DNA from: Affinundibacterium amnicola
GTDB taxonomy: Bacteria; Pseudomonadota; Gammaproteobacteria; Burkholderiales; Burkholderiaceae_D
Length of the DNA stretch: 64,000 nucleotides
Assembly (NCBI RefSeq): GCF_014284275.1
Contig: NZ_JACOFU010000004.1
Coordinates: 124,001-188,000 of the forward strand
Direction of reading: 5' to 3'
Below are positions 1 to 9,720 of this stretch, piece by piece; the stretch's first letter is position 1, and each line of letters opens with the position of its first letter. Made by a program: the position numbers and the translations under genes. The notes under the pieces were generated by a model, which made no database searches, was not told where the DNA came from, and worked only from the letters and a program-made list of their open reading frames with translations.

Positions 1-2
1 AA

Positions 3-920
3 CTCGGTATCGGTGGTGCGAAGAAGGATATGAATATCTTGATGACGCTGAATAATAATGGGCAAGCGATTACGCTCTCTAAAAAACTCGCCGACAAAGG
101 CGCGGTCGATGGCGCGGGTCTCGCTAAATTAATGGCGCGTGAAAAGCGTGAATATACCTTCGCACAAACCTTCCCTACTGGCACGCATGCGATGTGGCTG
201 TATTACTGGCTGGCGGCGCATGGTATCAATCCTATGAGGGACGCGAAAGTCATTACCGTACCACCACCACAAATGGTGGCGAATATGCGTGTCGATAATA
301 TGGATGGTTACTGCGTTGGCGAACCATGGAATCATCGCGCGGTCGCTGATGGCATAGGCATTACTGCGGCGACGACGCAAGACATTTGGCGCGATCATCC
401 TGAAAAAGTCTTAGGCTGCACCGCTGAATTTTCACAAAAATATCCTAAAACTGCGCGTGCAGTGATTGCCGCGATTCTCGATGCCAGCCGTTGGATAGAT
501 GCCTCGCTGATGAACAAACAAAAGATGGCAGAAATCATTGCCGAGAAATCCTATGTCAACACTTCTGTTGACGTGATTAATCAACGCATTATGGGGCGAT
601 ACCAAAATGGTTTAGGTAAGACTTGGGATGATCCGCATTACATGAAATTTTTCAATGACGGCGCGGTGAATTTTCCTTACCTATCCGACGGCATGTGGTT
701 CTTAACTCAGCACAAGCGTTGGGGCTTATTGAAAACTGATCCTGATTATTTGGGCGTCGCAAAAGCAGTCAATCGTATCGACATTTACAAAGATGGCGCA
801 GCGATGGCGAAAGTCAATGTCCCCAAAGACCCTATGCGCAAGAGCAAGCTGATTGATGGCACGGTATGGGATGGACAAAATCCTGCTGCGTACGCCGCTG
901 CATTTAAGATCAAAGCATAA
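3..920 (+). CDS. nrtA: Nitrate ABC transporter substrate-binding protein, 5'-truncated by the window edge
   Basis: The reading frame is open from the first bases of the window, ahead of the first ATG at 30, so the N-terminus, including any signal peptide, lies upstream. About 305 C-terminal residues are visible. They resemble the NrtA/CmpA family of periplasmic nitrate or bicarbonate binding proteins: a YYWLAAHGINP stretch, a PPPQMVANMRV segment and a GEPWNHRAV segment are family hallmarks. The protein would capture nitrate in the periplasm and hand it to the permease encoded 9 bp downstream. The following nirB, nirD and nasA genes make nitrate a much better guess than bicarbonate or cyanate. 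Family assignment is confident; the ligand is inferred from context. Confidence 0.88.
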   Translation, partial: LGIGGAKKDMNILMTLNNNGQAITLSKKLADKGAVDGAGLAKLMAREKREYTFAQTFPTGTHAMWLYYWLAAHGINPMRDAKVITVPPPQMVANMRVDNMDGYCVGEPWNHRAVADGIGITAATTQDIWRDHPEKVLGCTAEFSQKYPKTARAVIAAILDASRWIDASLMNKQKMAEIIAEKSYVNTSVDVINQRIMGRYQNGLGKTWDDPHYMKFFNDGAVNFPYLSDGMWFLTQHKRWGLLKTDPDYLGVAKAVNRIDIYKDGAAMAKVNVPKDPMRKSKLIDGTVWDGQNPAAYAAAFKIKA

Positions 921-929
921 GGAAGCGCG

Positions 930-1862
930 ATGACGACTCTGCTTTCAACTTATTCAGCAAGCGATTCGGCTAATGCAGATACCAGCGCAGCGGAGAAACC
1001 CAAAGCTGCAACGGCTAGCGCATTAGCACTCAGGAAGGAAACAATGATGGTCAAGCCCTCTGCATTCTCTAATATTACAATCAAACTCAAAGCGATTGCC
1101 TTCAAGCTCTTGCCGCAATTTTTGGGCTTAGCCATGCTGGTATTGATCTGGGCAATTATTGCAGAGAAAAATACCTCGCTGCCCTCGCCTTGGGTCACTT
1201 TACTAGAAGCAATCAAACTTTTCTCTGATCCCTTCTACCAAAATGGCCCGAATGATCAAGGCATAGGTTGGAATATTTATGCATCTCTCAAACGGGTGGC
1301 AGTCGGCTTTGGTTTAGCGGCGGTGATCGGCATTCCACTCGGCTTCATGATCGGTCGCTTCAGCTTTATGGCGGGCATGTTTAATCCGATTATCAGTTTG
1401 CTCAAACCGGTCTCGCCATTGGCTTGGTTGCCCATCGGTCTATTAGTTTTCAAAGCAGCGCATCCTGCGGCGATCTGGTCTATTTTTATCTGCTCAATTT
1501 GGCCTATGGTGATCAACACCGCGATCGGTGTGCAACGTGTGCCGCAAGATTATATGAATGTGGCGCGCGTATTAAACCTCTCCGAATGGAAAATCTTAAC
1601 CCGCATTTTATTGCCTAGCGTGCTGCCGTATATGTTAACTGGCGTACGTTTGGCAATTGGCACGGCGTGGCTAGTGATCGTCGCCGCGGAAATGTTGACG
1701 GGCGGCGTGGGTATCGGCTTCTGGGTCTGGGATGAATGGAATAACTTGAATGTACCGCACATCATTATCGCGATTGTAGTGATTGGTTTAGTTGGGCTGT
1801 TATTAGAACAAGCGCTAGTAGCGATGGCACGTGCGGTCACCTACGAAGAAACAGGAGCCTAA
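930..1862 (+). CDS. nrtB: Nitrate ABC transporter permease
   Basis: This 310-residue protein is the inner-membrane permease of the nitrate importer. After a roughly 50-residue Ser/Ala-rich cytoplasmic N-terminus it shows hydrophobic segments from about residue 60, then a BPD_transp_1-type core. The EAA-like loop is visible around LNLSEWKILTRILLPSVLPY near residues 215-235, which is where the ATPase docks. The ATG at 930 is supported by AAGGA 7 bases upstream. A later ATG at 1044 would remove the unusual N-terminus, so the start is slightly uncertain. It lies 9 bp after the binding-protein gene and 4 bp before the ATPase start, so all are probably co-transcribed. Confidence 0.9.
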   Translation: MTTLLSTYSASDSANADTSAAEKPKAATASALALRKETMMVKPSAFSNITIKLKAIAFKLLPQFLGLAMLVLIWAIIAEKNTSLPSPWVTLLEAIKLFSDPFYQNGPNDQGIGWNIYASLKRVAVGFGLAAVIGIPLGFMIGRFSFMAGMFNPIISLLKPVSPLAWLPIGLLVFKAAHPAAIWSIFICSIWPMVINTAIGVQRVPQDYMNVARVLNLSEWKILTRILLPSVLPYMLTGVRLAIGTAWLVIVAAEMLTGGVGIGFWVWDEWNNLNVPHIIIAIVVIGLVGLLLEQALVAMARAVTYEETGA

Positions 1863-1866
1863 CACT

Positions 1867-2679
1867 ATGGAAGCGAACGATAAGAAGTACATAGAAATCC
1901 AAAATGTGGAGATGCGCTTCGATACCAAAAAAGGCAGCTTTCATGCTCTACGTGAGATCAATCTGCGCATCGCCAAAGGTGAATTCATTACACTGATTGG
2001 TCATTCTGGTTGCGGCAAATCGACGCTATTAAATTTGATCGCAGGATTAACCACTGCCACTTCCGGCGCATTGCTGTGCGCGAATCGCGAAATCGCCGGG
2101 CCTTCACCTGAGCGTGGTGTGGTGTTTCAAAATCACTCGCTATTGCCGTGGCTGACTTGTTTTGAAAACGTCTATCTGGCGGTAGAGCGCGTCTTTGCTG
2201 CGACCGAAAGTAAGACCGAGCTTATCAATCGCACTCGCAATGCTTTGGCCTTGGTAGGCTTGACCGCCGCTGATAAAAAACGTCCCCACGAAATCTCTGG
2301 TGGTATGAAACAAAGGGTAGGCATCGCACGGGCACTGGCGATAGAACCCAAAGTTTTATTGATGGATGAACCCTTCGGTGCACTCGATGCATTAACCCGC
2401 GCGCACTTACAAGACGAGTTACTCAAGATCGTCGCGAAGACGCAATCGACAGTGGTGATGGTCACGCATGATGTGGATGAAGCGGTACTCCTGTCCGACA
2501 AAATCGTCATGCTAACCAATGGTCCAGCCGCAACGATCGGCGAAGTCTTATCCGTGGAATTAGCCCGGCCACGTGAACGGGTCGCTTTAGCCAACGATGC
2601 GCAATACGCCAAATATCGCAGCGCGGTGCTGGAATTTTTATATCACCGCCAATCGCATCCAAGCAAAGAAGTCGCCTAG
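1867..2679 (+). CDS. nrtC: Nitrate ABC transporter ATP-binding protein
   Basis: The 270-residue ATPase energises nitrate uptake. Visible motifs are Walker A GHSGCGKST, signature ISGGMKQR, Walker B VLLMDEPFGALD and the H-loop VTHDVDEA. I chose the ATG at 1867 because AGGAG lies about 10 bases upstream and the frame's earlier start would overlap nrtB by 32 bases. The protein is a single ATPase without the C-terminal binding-protein-like domain found in cyanobacterial NrtC, so it corresponds to NrtD/NasD-type ATPases. It could equally be named nrtD or nasD. The next gene, nirB, follows after 30 bp. Confidence 0.9.
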   Translation: MEANDKKYIEIQNVEMRFDTKKGSFHALREINLRIAKGEFITLIGHSGCGKSTLLNLIAGLTTATSGALLCANREIAGPSPERGVVFQNHSLLPWLTCFENVYLAVERVFAATESKTELINRTRNALALVGLTAADKKRPHEISGGMKQRVGIARALAIEPKVLLMDEPFGALDALTRAHLQDELLKIVAKTQSTVVMVTHDVDEAVLLSDKIVMLTNGPAATIGEVLSVELARPRERVALANDAQYAKYRSAVLEFLYHRQSHPSKEVA

Positions 2680-2709
2680 AGCACCAAAAAAACATTAAGG
2701 ATTTTCATC

Positions 2710-5139
2710 ATGAAAAAACTCAAACTCGTCATGGTCGGCAATGGCATGGCAGGCGTTCGCACTTTGGAAGAATTGCTAAAGATCGCGCCGGATTTGTACG
2801 ACATCACGGTCTTTGGCGCTGAACCGTATGCCAATTACAATCGAATTTTATTGTCGCCAGTTTTAGCTGGCGAACAAACGATACAAGACATCATGCTCAA
2901 TGATGTTGACTGGTATGCCGACAATAATATCACCCTGCATTTAGGCAAAAAGATCGTCAAGATTGATCGTTATAAACGTATTGTAATCGCCGAAGACGGC
3001 ACGGAAACCGACTACGATAGATTGCTGATCGCAACAGGTTCCTCGCCTTTCATGTTGCCTGTGCCTGGCAAAGATTTGCAAGGTGTGATCGCCTATCGCG
3101 ACATCCACGATACTAATGCCATGATCGCGGCGGCAGAAGAACACACGCACGCCGTGGTGATCGGTGGTGGCTTGCTCGGATTAGAAGCCGCAAATGGTTT
3201 GAAGATGCGCGGCATGAATGTCTCCGTTGTGCATTTGCCTGCGTGGTTGATGGATAGGCAGCTCGACCTGACGGCTGGCAAGATGCTACAAAAATCTTTA
3301 GAAGATCGCGGACTCAATTTCTTATTAGAAAAAAATACCGAAGCCTTGATAGGCGATGAAAACGGTCACGTCAAAGCCATACGTTTTTCTGATGGTTTAG
3401 AAATCCCTACGCAACTCGTGGTGATGGCAGTGGGCATTCGTCCGAATACGGCCTTAGCGGAATCCGCAGGCTTGTATTGCAATCGTGGTTTGATCGTGAA
3501 CGACACCATGCAAACTTATGACCCGCGCATCTATGCGGTCGGCGAATGCGTCAATCATCGCGGCACGGTGTATGGCCTAGTGGCTCCTTTGTTTGAGATG
3601 GCAAAAGTCTGCGCGAATCATTTAGCCAATTTTGGTATCGGTCGTTATCAAGGTTCCGTCACTTCCACCAAACTCAAAGTCACGGGCATTGATCTATTTT
3701 CTGCAGGTGATTTCTCGGGCGGCAAAGATACGGAAGAAATTATCCTGTCCGATCCTATCGGTGGCGTTTACAAAAAACTGGTATTGAAAGACGACAAGCT
3801 GATCGGTGCTTGTTTGTATGGTGACACGGTTGATGGCAGCTGGTATTTCAAGCTACTGCGCGAAGGTAAAAACATTGCTGAGATTCGTGATTCGTTGATG
3901 TTTGGCGAATCGAATACCGGCGATGTCGGCCACGAAGGCCACACCAAAGCAGCGGCGATGCCTGATACCGCCGAAGTCTGCGGTTGCAATGGCGTGTGCA
4001 AAGGCACGATAGTCAAAGCGATTAAAGAAAAAGGTTTGTTTACTTTAGAAGATGTGCGCAAACACACCAAAGCCTCAGCCTCTTGCGGCTCATGTACGGG
4101 TTTGGTCGAACAAATCATCATGTTCACAGCAGGTGGCGATTACTCTGCAACACCCAAAGCCAAGGCCATGTGTTCGTGTACCGATCACTCCCATCATGCG
4201 GTGCGTGAAGCCATCAAAGTCAATCACTTACTGACCGTGGCAGCGGTTCAACAATTCATGGAATGGCGCACGCCGAATGGTTGTGCAAGTTGCCGCCCTG
4301 CTTTGAATTACTACCTGATTTCGACTTGGCCGAAAGAAGCGGTGGATGATCCGCAATCGCGTTACATCAATGAACGTTCACATGCGAATATTCAAAAAGA
4401 TGGCACTTACTCCGTCATTCCACGGATGTGGGGCGGCGAAACCAATGCCTCAGAGCTGCGCAGAATTGCCGATGTGGTCGATAAATTTAATATCCCCACC
4501 GTCAAGGTCACCGGCGGTCAACGTATTGATTTACTCGGGGTGAAGAAAGAAGATTTACGCGCAGTTTGGCAAGACCTCGGTATGCCCTCCGGCCTCGCCT
4601 ATGCCAAAGGTTTGCGCACGGTAAAAACTTGCGTAGGCAGTGAATGGTGTCGTTTCGGCACACAAAATTCCACGCTCATGGGGCAACAATTAGAACGTGA
4701 ATTAGCCCGTATGTATGCACCTCACAAAGTCAAACTCGCCGTCTCCGGCTGTCCACGCAATTGCGCCGAAGCAGGCATCAAAGACGTCGGTGTGATCGGG
4801 GTAGATTCGGGTTGGGAAGTGTATGTAGGCGGCAATGGCGGCATTAAAACCGAAGTCGCGCAATTTTTAGTCAAACTCAAAACGCATGAAGAAGTGATGG
4901 AGTACACAGGCGCTTTCTTGCAACTGTATCGTGAAGAAGGTTGGTACTTAGAACGCACCGTGCACTACCTCGCCCGGGTTGGTCTCGACTATGTGAAACA
5001 AGAAATTCTAGAAAATTCTGCACGACGTGAAGAGTTGTATCAACGCTTGTTGTTTTCATTGGAAGGTGAAGCTGATCCTTGGCATGAGCCTGAGAAGGCG
5101 CAAGTGGATACGCGGCAGTTTGAGCGGATTGTTGGGTAA
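2710..5139 (+). CDS. nirB: Assimilatory nitrite reductase [NAD(P)H], large subunit
   Basis: This 809-residue enzyme reduces nitrite to ammonium in the cytoplasm with NAD(P)H, in complex with NirD. Domains in order: an FAD/NAD(P)-binding pyridine nucleotide-disulfide oxidoreductase domain (residues 1 to about 400, with GNGMAG and GGGLLGLEAANG nucleotide motifs), two BFD-like [2Fe-2S] domains (CGCNGVC with CGSC near 425-465, and a second CSC with CASC near 490-530), then the sirohaem/4Fe-4S domain. The sirohaem cluster ligands are visible as TCVGSEWC near 640 and GCPRNC near 680. The length fits the family. It sits between the nitrate transporter and nirD, with a REP-like palindrome just after its stop. 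Confidence 0.96.
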   Translation: MKKLKLVMVGNGMAGVRTLEELLKIAPDLYDITVFGAEPYANYNRILLSPVLAGEQTIQDIMLNDVDWYADNNITLHLGKKIVKIDRYKRIVIAEDGTETDYDRLLIATGSSPFMLPVPGKDLQGVIAYRDIHDTNAMIAAAEEHTHAVVIGGGLLGLEAANGLKMRGMNVSVVHLPAWLMDRQLDLTAGKMLQKSLEDRGLNFLLEKNTEALIGDENGHVKAIRFSDGLEIPTQLVVMAVGIRPNTALAESAGLYCNRGLIVNDTMQTYDPRIYAVGECVNHRGTVYGLVAPLFEMAKVCANHLANFGIGRYQGSVTSTKLKVTGIDLFSAGDFSGGKDTEEIILSDPIGGVYKKLVLKDDKLIGACLYGDTVDGSWYFKLLREGKNIAEIRDSLMFGESNTGDVGHEGHTKAAAMPDTAEVCGCNGVCKGTIVKAIKEKGLFTLEDVRKHTKASASCGSCTGLVEQIIMFTAGGDYSATPKAKAMCSCTDHSHHAVREAIKVNHLLTVAAVQQFMEWRTPNGCASCRPALNYYLISTWPKEAVDDPQSRYINERSHANIQKDGTYSVIPRMWGGETNASELRRIADVVDKFNIPTVKVTGGQRIDLLGVKKEDLRAVWQDLGMPSGLAYAKGLRTVKTCVGSEWCRFGTQNSTLMGQQLERELARMYAPHKVKLAVSGCPRNCAEAGIKDVGVIGVDSGWEVYVGGNGGIKTEVAQFLVKLKTHEEVMEYTGAFLQLYREEGWYLERTVHYLARVGLDYVKQEILENSARREELYQRLLFSLEGEADPWHEPEKAQVDTRQFERIVG

Positions 5140-5179
5140 TCGTCAGATTGTTTGTAAAAGTAAGTTTCGATAACAAGCT

Positions 5180-5215
5180 CCCTCTCCCGCAAGCGGGAGA
5201 GGGTTGGGGTGAGGG
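5180..5215 (+). repeat. REP-like palindromic element, left copy
   Basis: CCCTCTCCCGC and GCGGGAGAGGG form a perfect 11-bp stem around an AA loop, followed by the tail TTGGGGTGAGGG. It sits 40 bp after the nirB stop and faces an inverted copy at 5301-5339. The stem could attenuate or terminate transcription, but there is no U-run directly after it, so a dispersed repeat is the better description. Confidence 0.8.
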
Positions 5216-5300
5216 TGGTTCCACAAAGTTGATACATCATTTAATACATGATTATAAATTTCTTATTTGAATTGCGATTTTGTCTGCAGTACTTCAACTG

Positions 5301-5339
5301 CCCTCATCCCTAACCCTTCTCCCGCTTGCGGGAGAAGGG
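5301..5339 (-). repeat. REP-like palindromic element, right (inverted) copy
   Basis: This is the reverse-complement partner of the element at 5180-5215: the tail CCCTCATCCCTAACC is followed by a stem CCTTCTCCCGC / GCGGGAGAAGG around TT. The two copies differ at a few positions and in stem length. It ends 22 bp before the nirD start, so it lies in the nirD leader. Confidence 0.8.
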
Positions 5340-5361
5340 AACTTAAAACAAAGGAAAAACC

Positions 5362-5706
5362 ATGTCCCAAGAATGGCAAGTCATCTGTCGCGTAGACGAC
5401 ATCCCAGTCCTCGGCGCACGTGTCGTGAAACGGCAAGCAAATACCGACGTCGCGATTTTCAGAAACACCGAAGACAAAGTATTCGCGCTCTTAGATAAGT
5501 GCCCGCACAAAGGCGGCCCCTTATCACAAGGCATCGTCTTTGGCGAAAAAGTCGCCTGCCCTTTGCATAACTGGAACATAGAATTACCGACCGGCTGTGC
5601 GGTATCGCCGGATGAAGGTTGTACACAGAAATTCAGTGTCAAAGTAGAAGCAGATCAAGTGTACTTGTGCAGTCACGAATTGCTGACTTTAGCGATTGAA
5701 ACCTAA
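5362..5706 (+). CDS. nirD: Nitrite reductase small subunit, Rieske-type
   Basis: The 114-residue protein is the small partner of NirB. It has a Rieske [2Fe-2S] fold with both ligand pairs intact: Cys47-Pro-His49 and Cys66-x2-His69. Many NirD proteins have lost these ligands, so the retained set suggests that this one binds a cluster. The ATG at 5362 is preceded by AAAGGAAAAACC, a good ribosome-binding site. It ends 34 bp before the nasA start, so tight co-transcription with the reductase is likely. Confidence 0.92.
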   Translation: MSQEWQVICRVDDIPVLGARVVKRQANTDVAIFRNTEDKVFALLDKCPHKGGPLSQGIVFGEKVACPLHNWNIELPTGCAVSPDEGCTQKFSVKVEADQVYLCSHELLTLAIET

Positions 5707-5740
5707 TTTCACTCCAAGCCAAGGGCCAAGGTCAGAAACT

Positions 5741-8536
5741 ATGCACGAGACTCAATCTAACTGTTGTTATTGCGGCGTCGGCTGCGGCGTCATCATTGAA
5801 TCTGACGGCACACAAGTCACTGGCGTACGCGGCGATCCTGCGCATCCAGCAAACTTTGGCAAGCTATGCAGCAAGGGCAGTAATTTGCATCTGACGGCGC
5901 AGCCTGTGCTGCAACAACAAGTACGTGCTTTGTATCCTGAAATGCGTACTGCACGAGATCAAGACAGAGAACGCGTGGATTGGGAAACTTGCCTGGAAAG
6001 CATGGCAGACAAATTTGCGACCTGCATACAAGCGCATGGTGCAGATAGCGTGGGGTTTTACATCTCTGGGCAATTGCTGACCGAGGATTATTATGTCTTC
6101 AATAAACTCGCCAAGGGTTTAATCGGCACGAATAACATCGATAGTAATTCACGTCTATGCATGTCAAGCACCGTCGCTGGCTATAAGCAAAGTCTGGGTG
6201 CCGATGCACCACCTTGTAGTTATGAAGATATAGAACTGGCGGATTTAATTTTTATTGCAGGTTCAAATACAGCGTATGCCCATCCAATTTTATATCGCCG
6301 TATAGAGCAAGCACGCGAGAACAATCCCCATCTCAAAGTCGTCGTCGTTGATCCACGCCGCACCGATACGGCGCGGGAAGCTGATTTGCATTTGGCGATT
6401 TTACCCGGCACCGATGTCGCGCTATTTCATGGCATGCTGCATTTGTGTTTGTGGGAAGATTTGATTGACACCGCATTTATCGCCGCGCATACCGAAGGCT
6501 TTGCCGAACTCAAACAAACCGTACGTGATTTTACGCCCGCCTTCACTGCGCAAATTTGTGGTATCGCCGAAAAAGATTTGATCCAGGCGGCACGTTGGTT
6601 TGGTCTGAGCAAAGCCGCGCTATCACTGTATTGTCAGGGGTTAAATCAATCCAGTGCCGGTACTGCAAAAAACAGTGCGCTGATCAATCTGCATTTGGCG
6701 ACCGGGCAAATCGGCAAACCCGGCGCGGGGCCATTCTCATTGACTGGACAACCGAATGCGATGGGCGGGCGCGAAGTGGGCGGTATGGCGAATCTGTTAT
6801 CGGCGCATCGTGACTTGAGTAATCCTGAACACCGTGCTGAAGTGGCAGCGCTATGGAATATTCCTAGTGTGCCTGATCAACCTGGCAAGACCGCAGTCGA
6901 ATTATTTGAAGCGGTGCGCACTGGCGAAATCAAAATCATCTGGATCGTTTGCACCAATCCCGCGCAATCCATGCCGGATCAAAATTTAATACGTGCAGCA
7001 TTAGAAAAAGCCGAACTGGTGATCGTGCAAGAAGCCTATCGCAACACGGCAACGGTGGCGTATGCCGACATACTTTTACCTGCATCAACCTGGTCAGAGA
7101 AATCCGGCACGGTAACTAATTCTGAACGCAGAATTTCACGCGTGCGGGCGGCGATTGCAGCACCCGGCGAAGCGCATCATGATTGGCAAATTGCGACAAA
7201 ATTCGCGCAAATCCTAGCGAAGAAATTGAATAAAACGCAGCCTGATTTTTCCTATACGAATCCAGAGACCATCTGGGATGAGCATCGTGATAGCACGGCT
7301 GGACGCGATCTCGACATTACTGGTTTGTCGTATTCTTTGTTAGAAGAAAAAGGGCCGCAGCAATGGCCTTACCCTGCTGATGCAAAAGCAGGACAACAAC
7401 GCCTTTACGAGAACCACCAGTTCGCCACCAGCAACGGCAAAGCTCGCTTTATCAATTGCGCCTATGTCGCCACAACAGAAAAAATCACACCACGTCATCC
7501 ATTTGCCTTAAATACAGGACGCTTACGCGATCAATGGCATGGCATGAGCCGCACTGGTTTGGTGGCGCAACTGTATGCCCACGCACCCGAACCTTGTATA
7601 GAAATGACAGCGCAAGATATGCAAAGACGCTTTATACAAGATGGCGATTTTGTCGAAGTCAGTAATCAACGGGGCACGCAAATTCTGATCGCCAAAGCGA
7701 GCGATCAACTCAAAGCGGGACAAAGTTTTATCGCGATGCATTGGGGGGAAGAATTTGTTTCTGGAACTCTGCACAGCGACGATGGCATAAGCAAAACTCT
7801 GTTCGGCGTAAATAGCCTATGCAATCCCGCCTTCGATCCTATTTCTAAACAGCCAGAACTAAAACACAGCGCGGTCAAAATTACTAAATTGGAATTCGCT
7901 TGGCAATTTATCGCCTGTGTGTGGATAGATCCGGCACGTATTTTGGAATTACAGCAAACATTGCGTCAATATTACCCACACTTCGCTTACGCCAGTTGCG
8001 TCTTGTTTGGACGTGAACGTCAAGGCTTACTATTTAGGGCGGCGAACCTGACTGCCGTTTCTGCGGACATCATGTCAGAGATTAGCCGCTTACTCGGTCT
8101 GCACGGCGAGCAAGTCTTGCAATATGGCGATGCGAAACGCGGCACTTCACGTCAACTGCTGATAGAAAATGATCCCGCATTATTGCCACAAAAACGCATC
8201 GCAGGTTTCGCTTTGGCAGGCGATATTGCGGCAGAGAGCTGGCTCAAGCAATTGCTATTAGACGAAGAGGTGCTGACGATTACGCCTGCATTATTGGCAC
8301 AATCAAAACCTGCTAACGGCAGCGCGCCACAACATGGCAAAGACAATCAAGTCGTGTGTACGTGTTTCAACATCAAAGCACAACAAATTAAACAAGACTT
8401 GGCACTACGCAACGGTGATGAGAAACAACGCCTAGGAAGTTTGCAACAAGCTCTGCGCTGCGGCACCAATTGCGGTTCTTGTTTGCCGCAATTGAAGCAA
8501 TTGGTACGTGAGACTGCTGTTGCAGAAGTCAACTAA
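5741..8536 (+). CDS. nasA: Assimilatory nitrate reductase catalytic subunit
   Basis: This 931-residue molybdopterin oxidoreductase reduces nitrate to nitrite in the cytoplasm. Its N-terminus carries the 4Fe-4S motif Cys8-x2-Cys11-x3-Cys15 plus a later Cys in GKLCSKG, then the bis-MGD core (SNSRLCMSS, GQPNAMGGREVGG and a VQEAYRNT segment) and a molydopterin-dinucleotide-binding domain near residue 600. The C-terminus, from about residue 870, is a BFD-like [2Fe-2S] domain (CTC and CGTNCGSC), as in Klebsiella-type NasA, and is the likely electron entry site. I chose the ATG at 5741 because AAGG lies upstream; an in-frame TTG at 5696 would overlap nirD. No signal peptide is visible, in line with a cytoplasmic enzyme. 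Confidence 0.94.
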   Translation: MHETQSNCCYCGVGCGVIIESDGTQVTGVRGDPAHPANFGKLCSKGSNLHLTAQPVLQQQVRALYPEMRTARDQDRERVDWETCLESMADKFATCIQAHGADSVGFYISGQLLTEDYYVFNKLAKGLIGTNNIDSNSRLCMSSTVAGYKQSLGADAPPCSYEDIELADLIFIAGSNTAYAHPILYRRIEQARENNPHLKVVVVDPRRTDTAREADLHLAILPGTDVALFHGMLHLCLWEDLIDTAFIAAHTEGFAELKQTVRDFTPAFTAQICGIAEKDLIQAARWFGLSKAALSLYCQGLNQSSAGTAKNSALINLHLATGQIGKPGAGPFSLTGQPNAMGGREVGGMANLLSAHRDLSNPEHRAEVAALWNIPSVPDQPGKTAVELFEAVRTGEIKIIWIVCTNPAQSMPDQNLIRAALEKAELVIVQEAYRNTATVAYADILLPASTWSEKSGTVTNSERRISRVRAAIAAPGEAHHDWQIATKFAQILAKKLNKTQPDFSYTNPETIWDEHRDSTAGRDLDITGLSYSLLEEKGPQQWPYPADAKAGQQRLYENHQFATSNGKARFINCAYVATTEKITPRHPFALNTGRLRDQWHGMSRTGLVAQLYAHAPEPCIEMTAQDMQRRFIQDGDFVEVSNQRGTQILIAKASDQLKAGQSFIAMHWGEEFVSGTLHSDDGISKTLFGVNSLCNPAFDPISKQPELKHSAVKITKLEFAWQFIACVWIDPARILELQQTLRQYYPHFAYASCVLFGRERQGLLFRAANLTAVSADIMSEISRLLGLHGEQVLQYGDAKRGTSRQLLIENDPALLPQKRIAGFALAGDIAAESWLKQLLLDEEVLTITPALLAQSKPANGSAPQHGKDNQVVCTCFNIKAQQIKQDLALRNGDEKQRLGSLQQALRCGTNCGSCLPQLKQLVRETAVAEVN

Positions 8537-8669
8537 AGTCGTCCTGACAACCTTTCTCGCTGCGGCGTTTGATTACAGCTTGCGCCTTAGTCCCATTATG
8601 TGGCACTCTCGCAGTTCATTTTCTGCCCTGACATAGCTCGGTGGCCTTACCCAATTGGACTAAACAAGC

Positions 8670-9701
8670 ATGCAACATTTTCGACTTTCTATTCTCATTT
8701 CTCTAATTTGCTTAGGCATTGCCACCTATTGGGGTTACACCCACGGTGGCGTAACCGCAGCAGCTAGCGCCCTTGGTATTGCAATGATTTTGGCGATATT
8801 GGAAATCTCGCTGTCATTTGATAATGCCGTCGTGAATGCCTCGGTCTTAAAAAACTGGAATGCATTCTGGCAAACTCTATTTTTAACTGTTGGTATCATC
8901 ATCGCCGTATTTGGCATGCGCTTGGTTTTTCCGTTGGTGATCGTAGCAGTAGCGGCTGATTTAGGCATGGCGGAAGTGTGGAATTTAGCCATCGACAATC
9001 CCAAAGAATTTTCTACCCACTTAATCAATCATCACGCCGAAGTCGCCGCTTTTGGTGGTGTTTTCTTATTACTGGTATTTTTAAATTTCTTACTCGATGA
9101 TGAAAAAGAAATGCATTGGTTAGGCAATGTCGAAGCCAAAATTGCGAGCTTTGGTCGTATCGGCTCCATTCCTGTATTGATTGCGCTTGGCGTCGTGGTC
9201 GGCAGCGTCAGCTTGGTCGATGCCGCGCAGCAGTATGCGGTGCTGCTGTCCGGCGTATGGGGCATCATCGTGTATGTTGGTGTTGATTTCATTAGCAGCT
9301 TGCTTGAAAAAGAAGAAGTCACCGATATCAATGTAGGTGCCGTTGTCAAAACCGGCGGCATAGGTGGCTTCTTGTATTTAGAAGTGCTCGATGCCTCTTT
9401 CTCTTTTGATGGTGTGATCGGCGCATTTGCGATCACCAGCGATGTCGTCATCATCATGTTAGGTTTGGCGATAGGCGCTTTGTTCGTGCGTTCGATGACG
9501 GTGTATCTGGTACGTCAAGGCACCTTGGAAGAATACGTCTACCTAGAACATGGCGCACATTATGCAATTGGTATTTTGGCCTTAATCATGTTTGCCAGCA
9601 TCAAATATCACATCCCAGAAATTTTTACTGGTCTGATCGGTGTGGCATTTATTGTGGCGTCATTCTGGTCGTCGCTCAAACATAAACGTCTGCACCATTA
9701 A
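8670..9701 (+). CDS. DUF475 / TerC-like integral membrane protein
   Basis: The 343-residue protein is strongly hydrophobic with roughly nine membrane segments. It carries two TerC-superfamily signatures: SLSFDNAVVNA near residue 50 and DASFSFDGVIGAFAIT near residue 245, each placing an acidic residue in a membrane helix. These acidic residues are thought to bind metal in TerC/Alx/MntP-like exporters, so manganese or another divalent cation is a plausible substrate, but DUF475 itself is not assigned. The gene stands alone between nasA and a terminator. I looked in its leader for a yybP-ykoY manganese riboswitch and could not see one. Confidence 0.85.
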   Translation: MQHFRLSILISLICLGIATYWGYTHGGVTAAASALGIAMILAILEISLSFDNAVVNASVLKNWNAFWQTLFLTVGIIIAVFGMRLVFPLVIVAVAADLGMAEVWNLAIDNPKEFSTHLINHHAEVAAFGGVFLLLVFLNFLLDDEKEMHWLGNVEAKIASFGRIGSIPVLIALGVVVGSVSLVDAAQQYAVLLSGVWGIIVYVGVDFISSLLEKEEVTDINVGAVVKTGGIGGFLYLEVLDASFSFDGVIGAFAITSDVVIIMLGLAIGALFVRSMTVYLVRQGTLEEYVYLEHGAHYAIGILALIMFASIKYHIPEIFTGLIGVAFIVASFWSSLKHKRLHH

Positions 9702-9720
9702 TGTAATTCAGCCCCCCCGC

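Noticed and set aside
5696-5740. Upstream TTG start for nasA
   Set aside because: It would overlap nirD by 11 bases and lacks a ribosome-binding site; the ATG at 5741 fits the family N-terminus.
8537-8669. Possible yybP-ykoY manganese riboswitch upstream of the TerC-like gene
   Set aside because: The leader does not contain the expected conserved loop sequences, only ordinary GC-mixed spacer.
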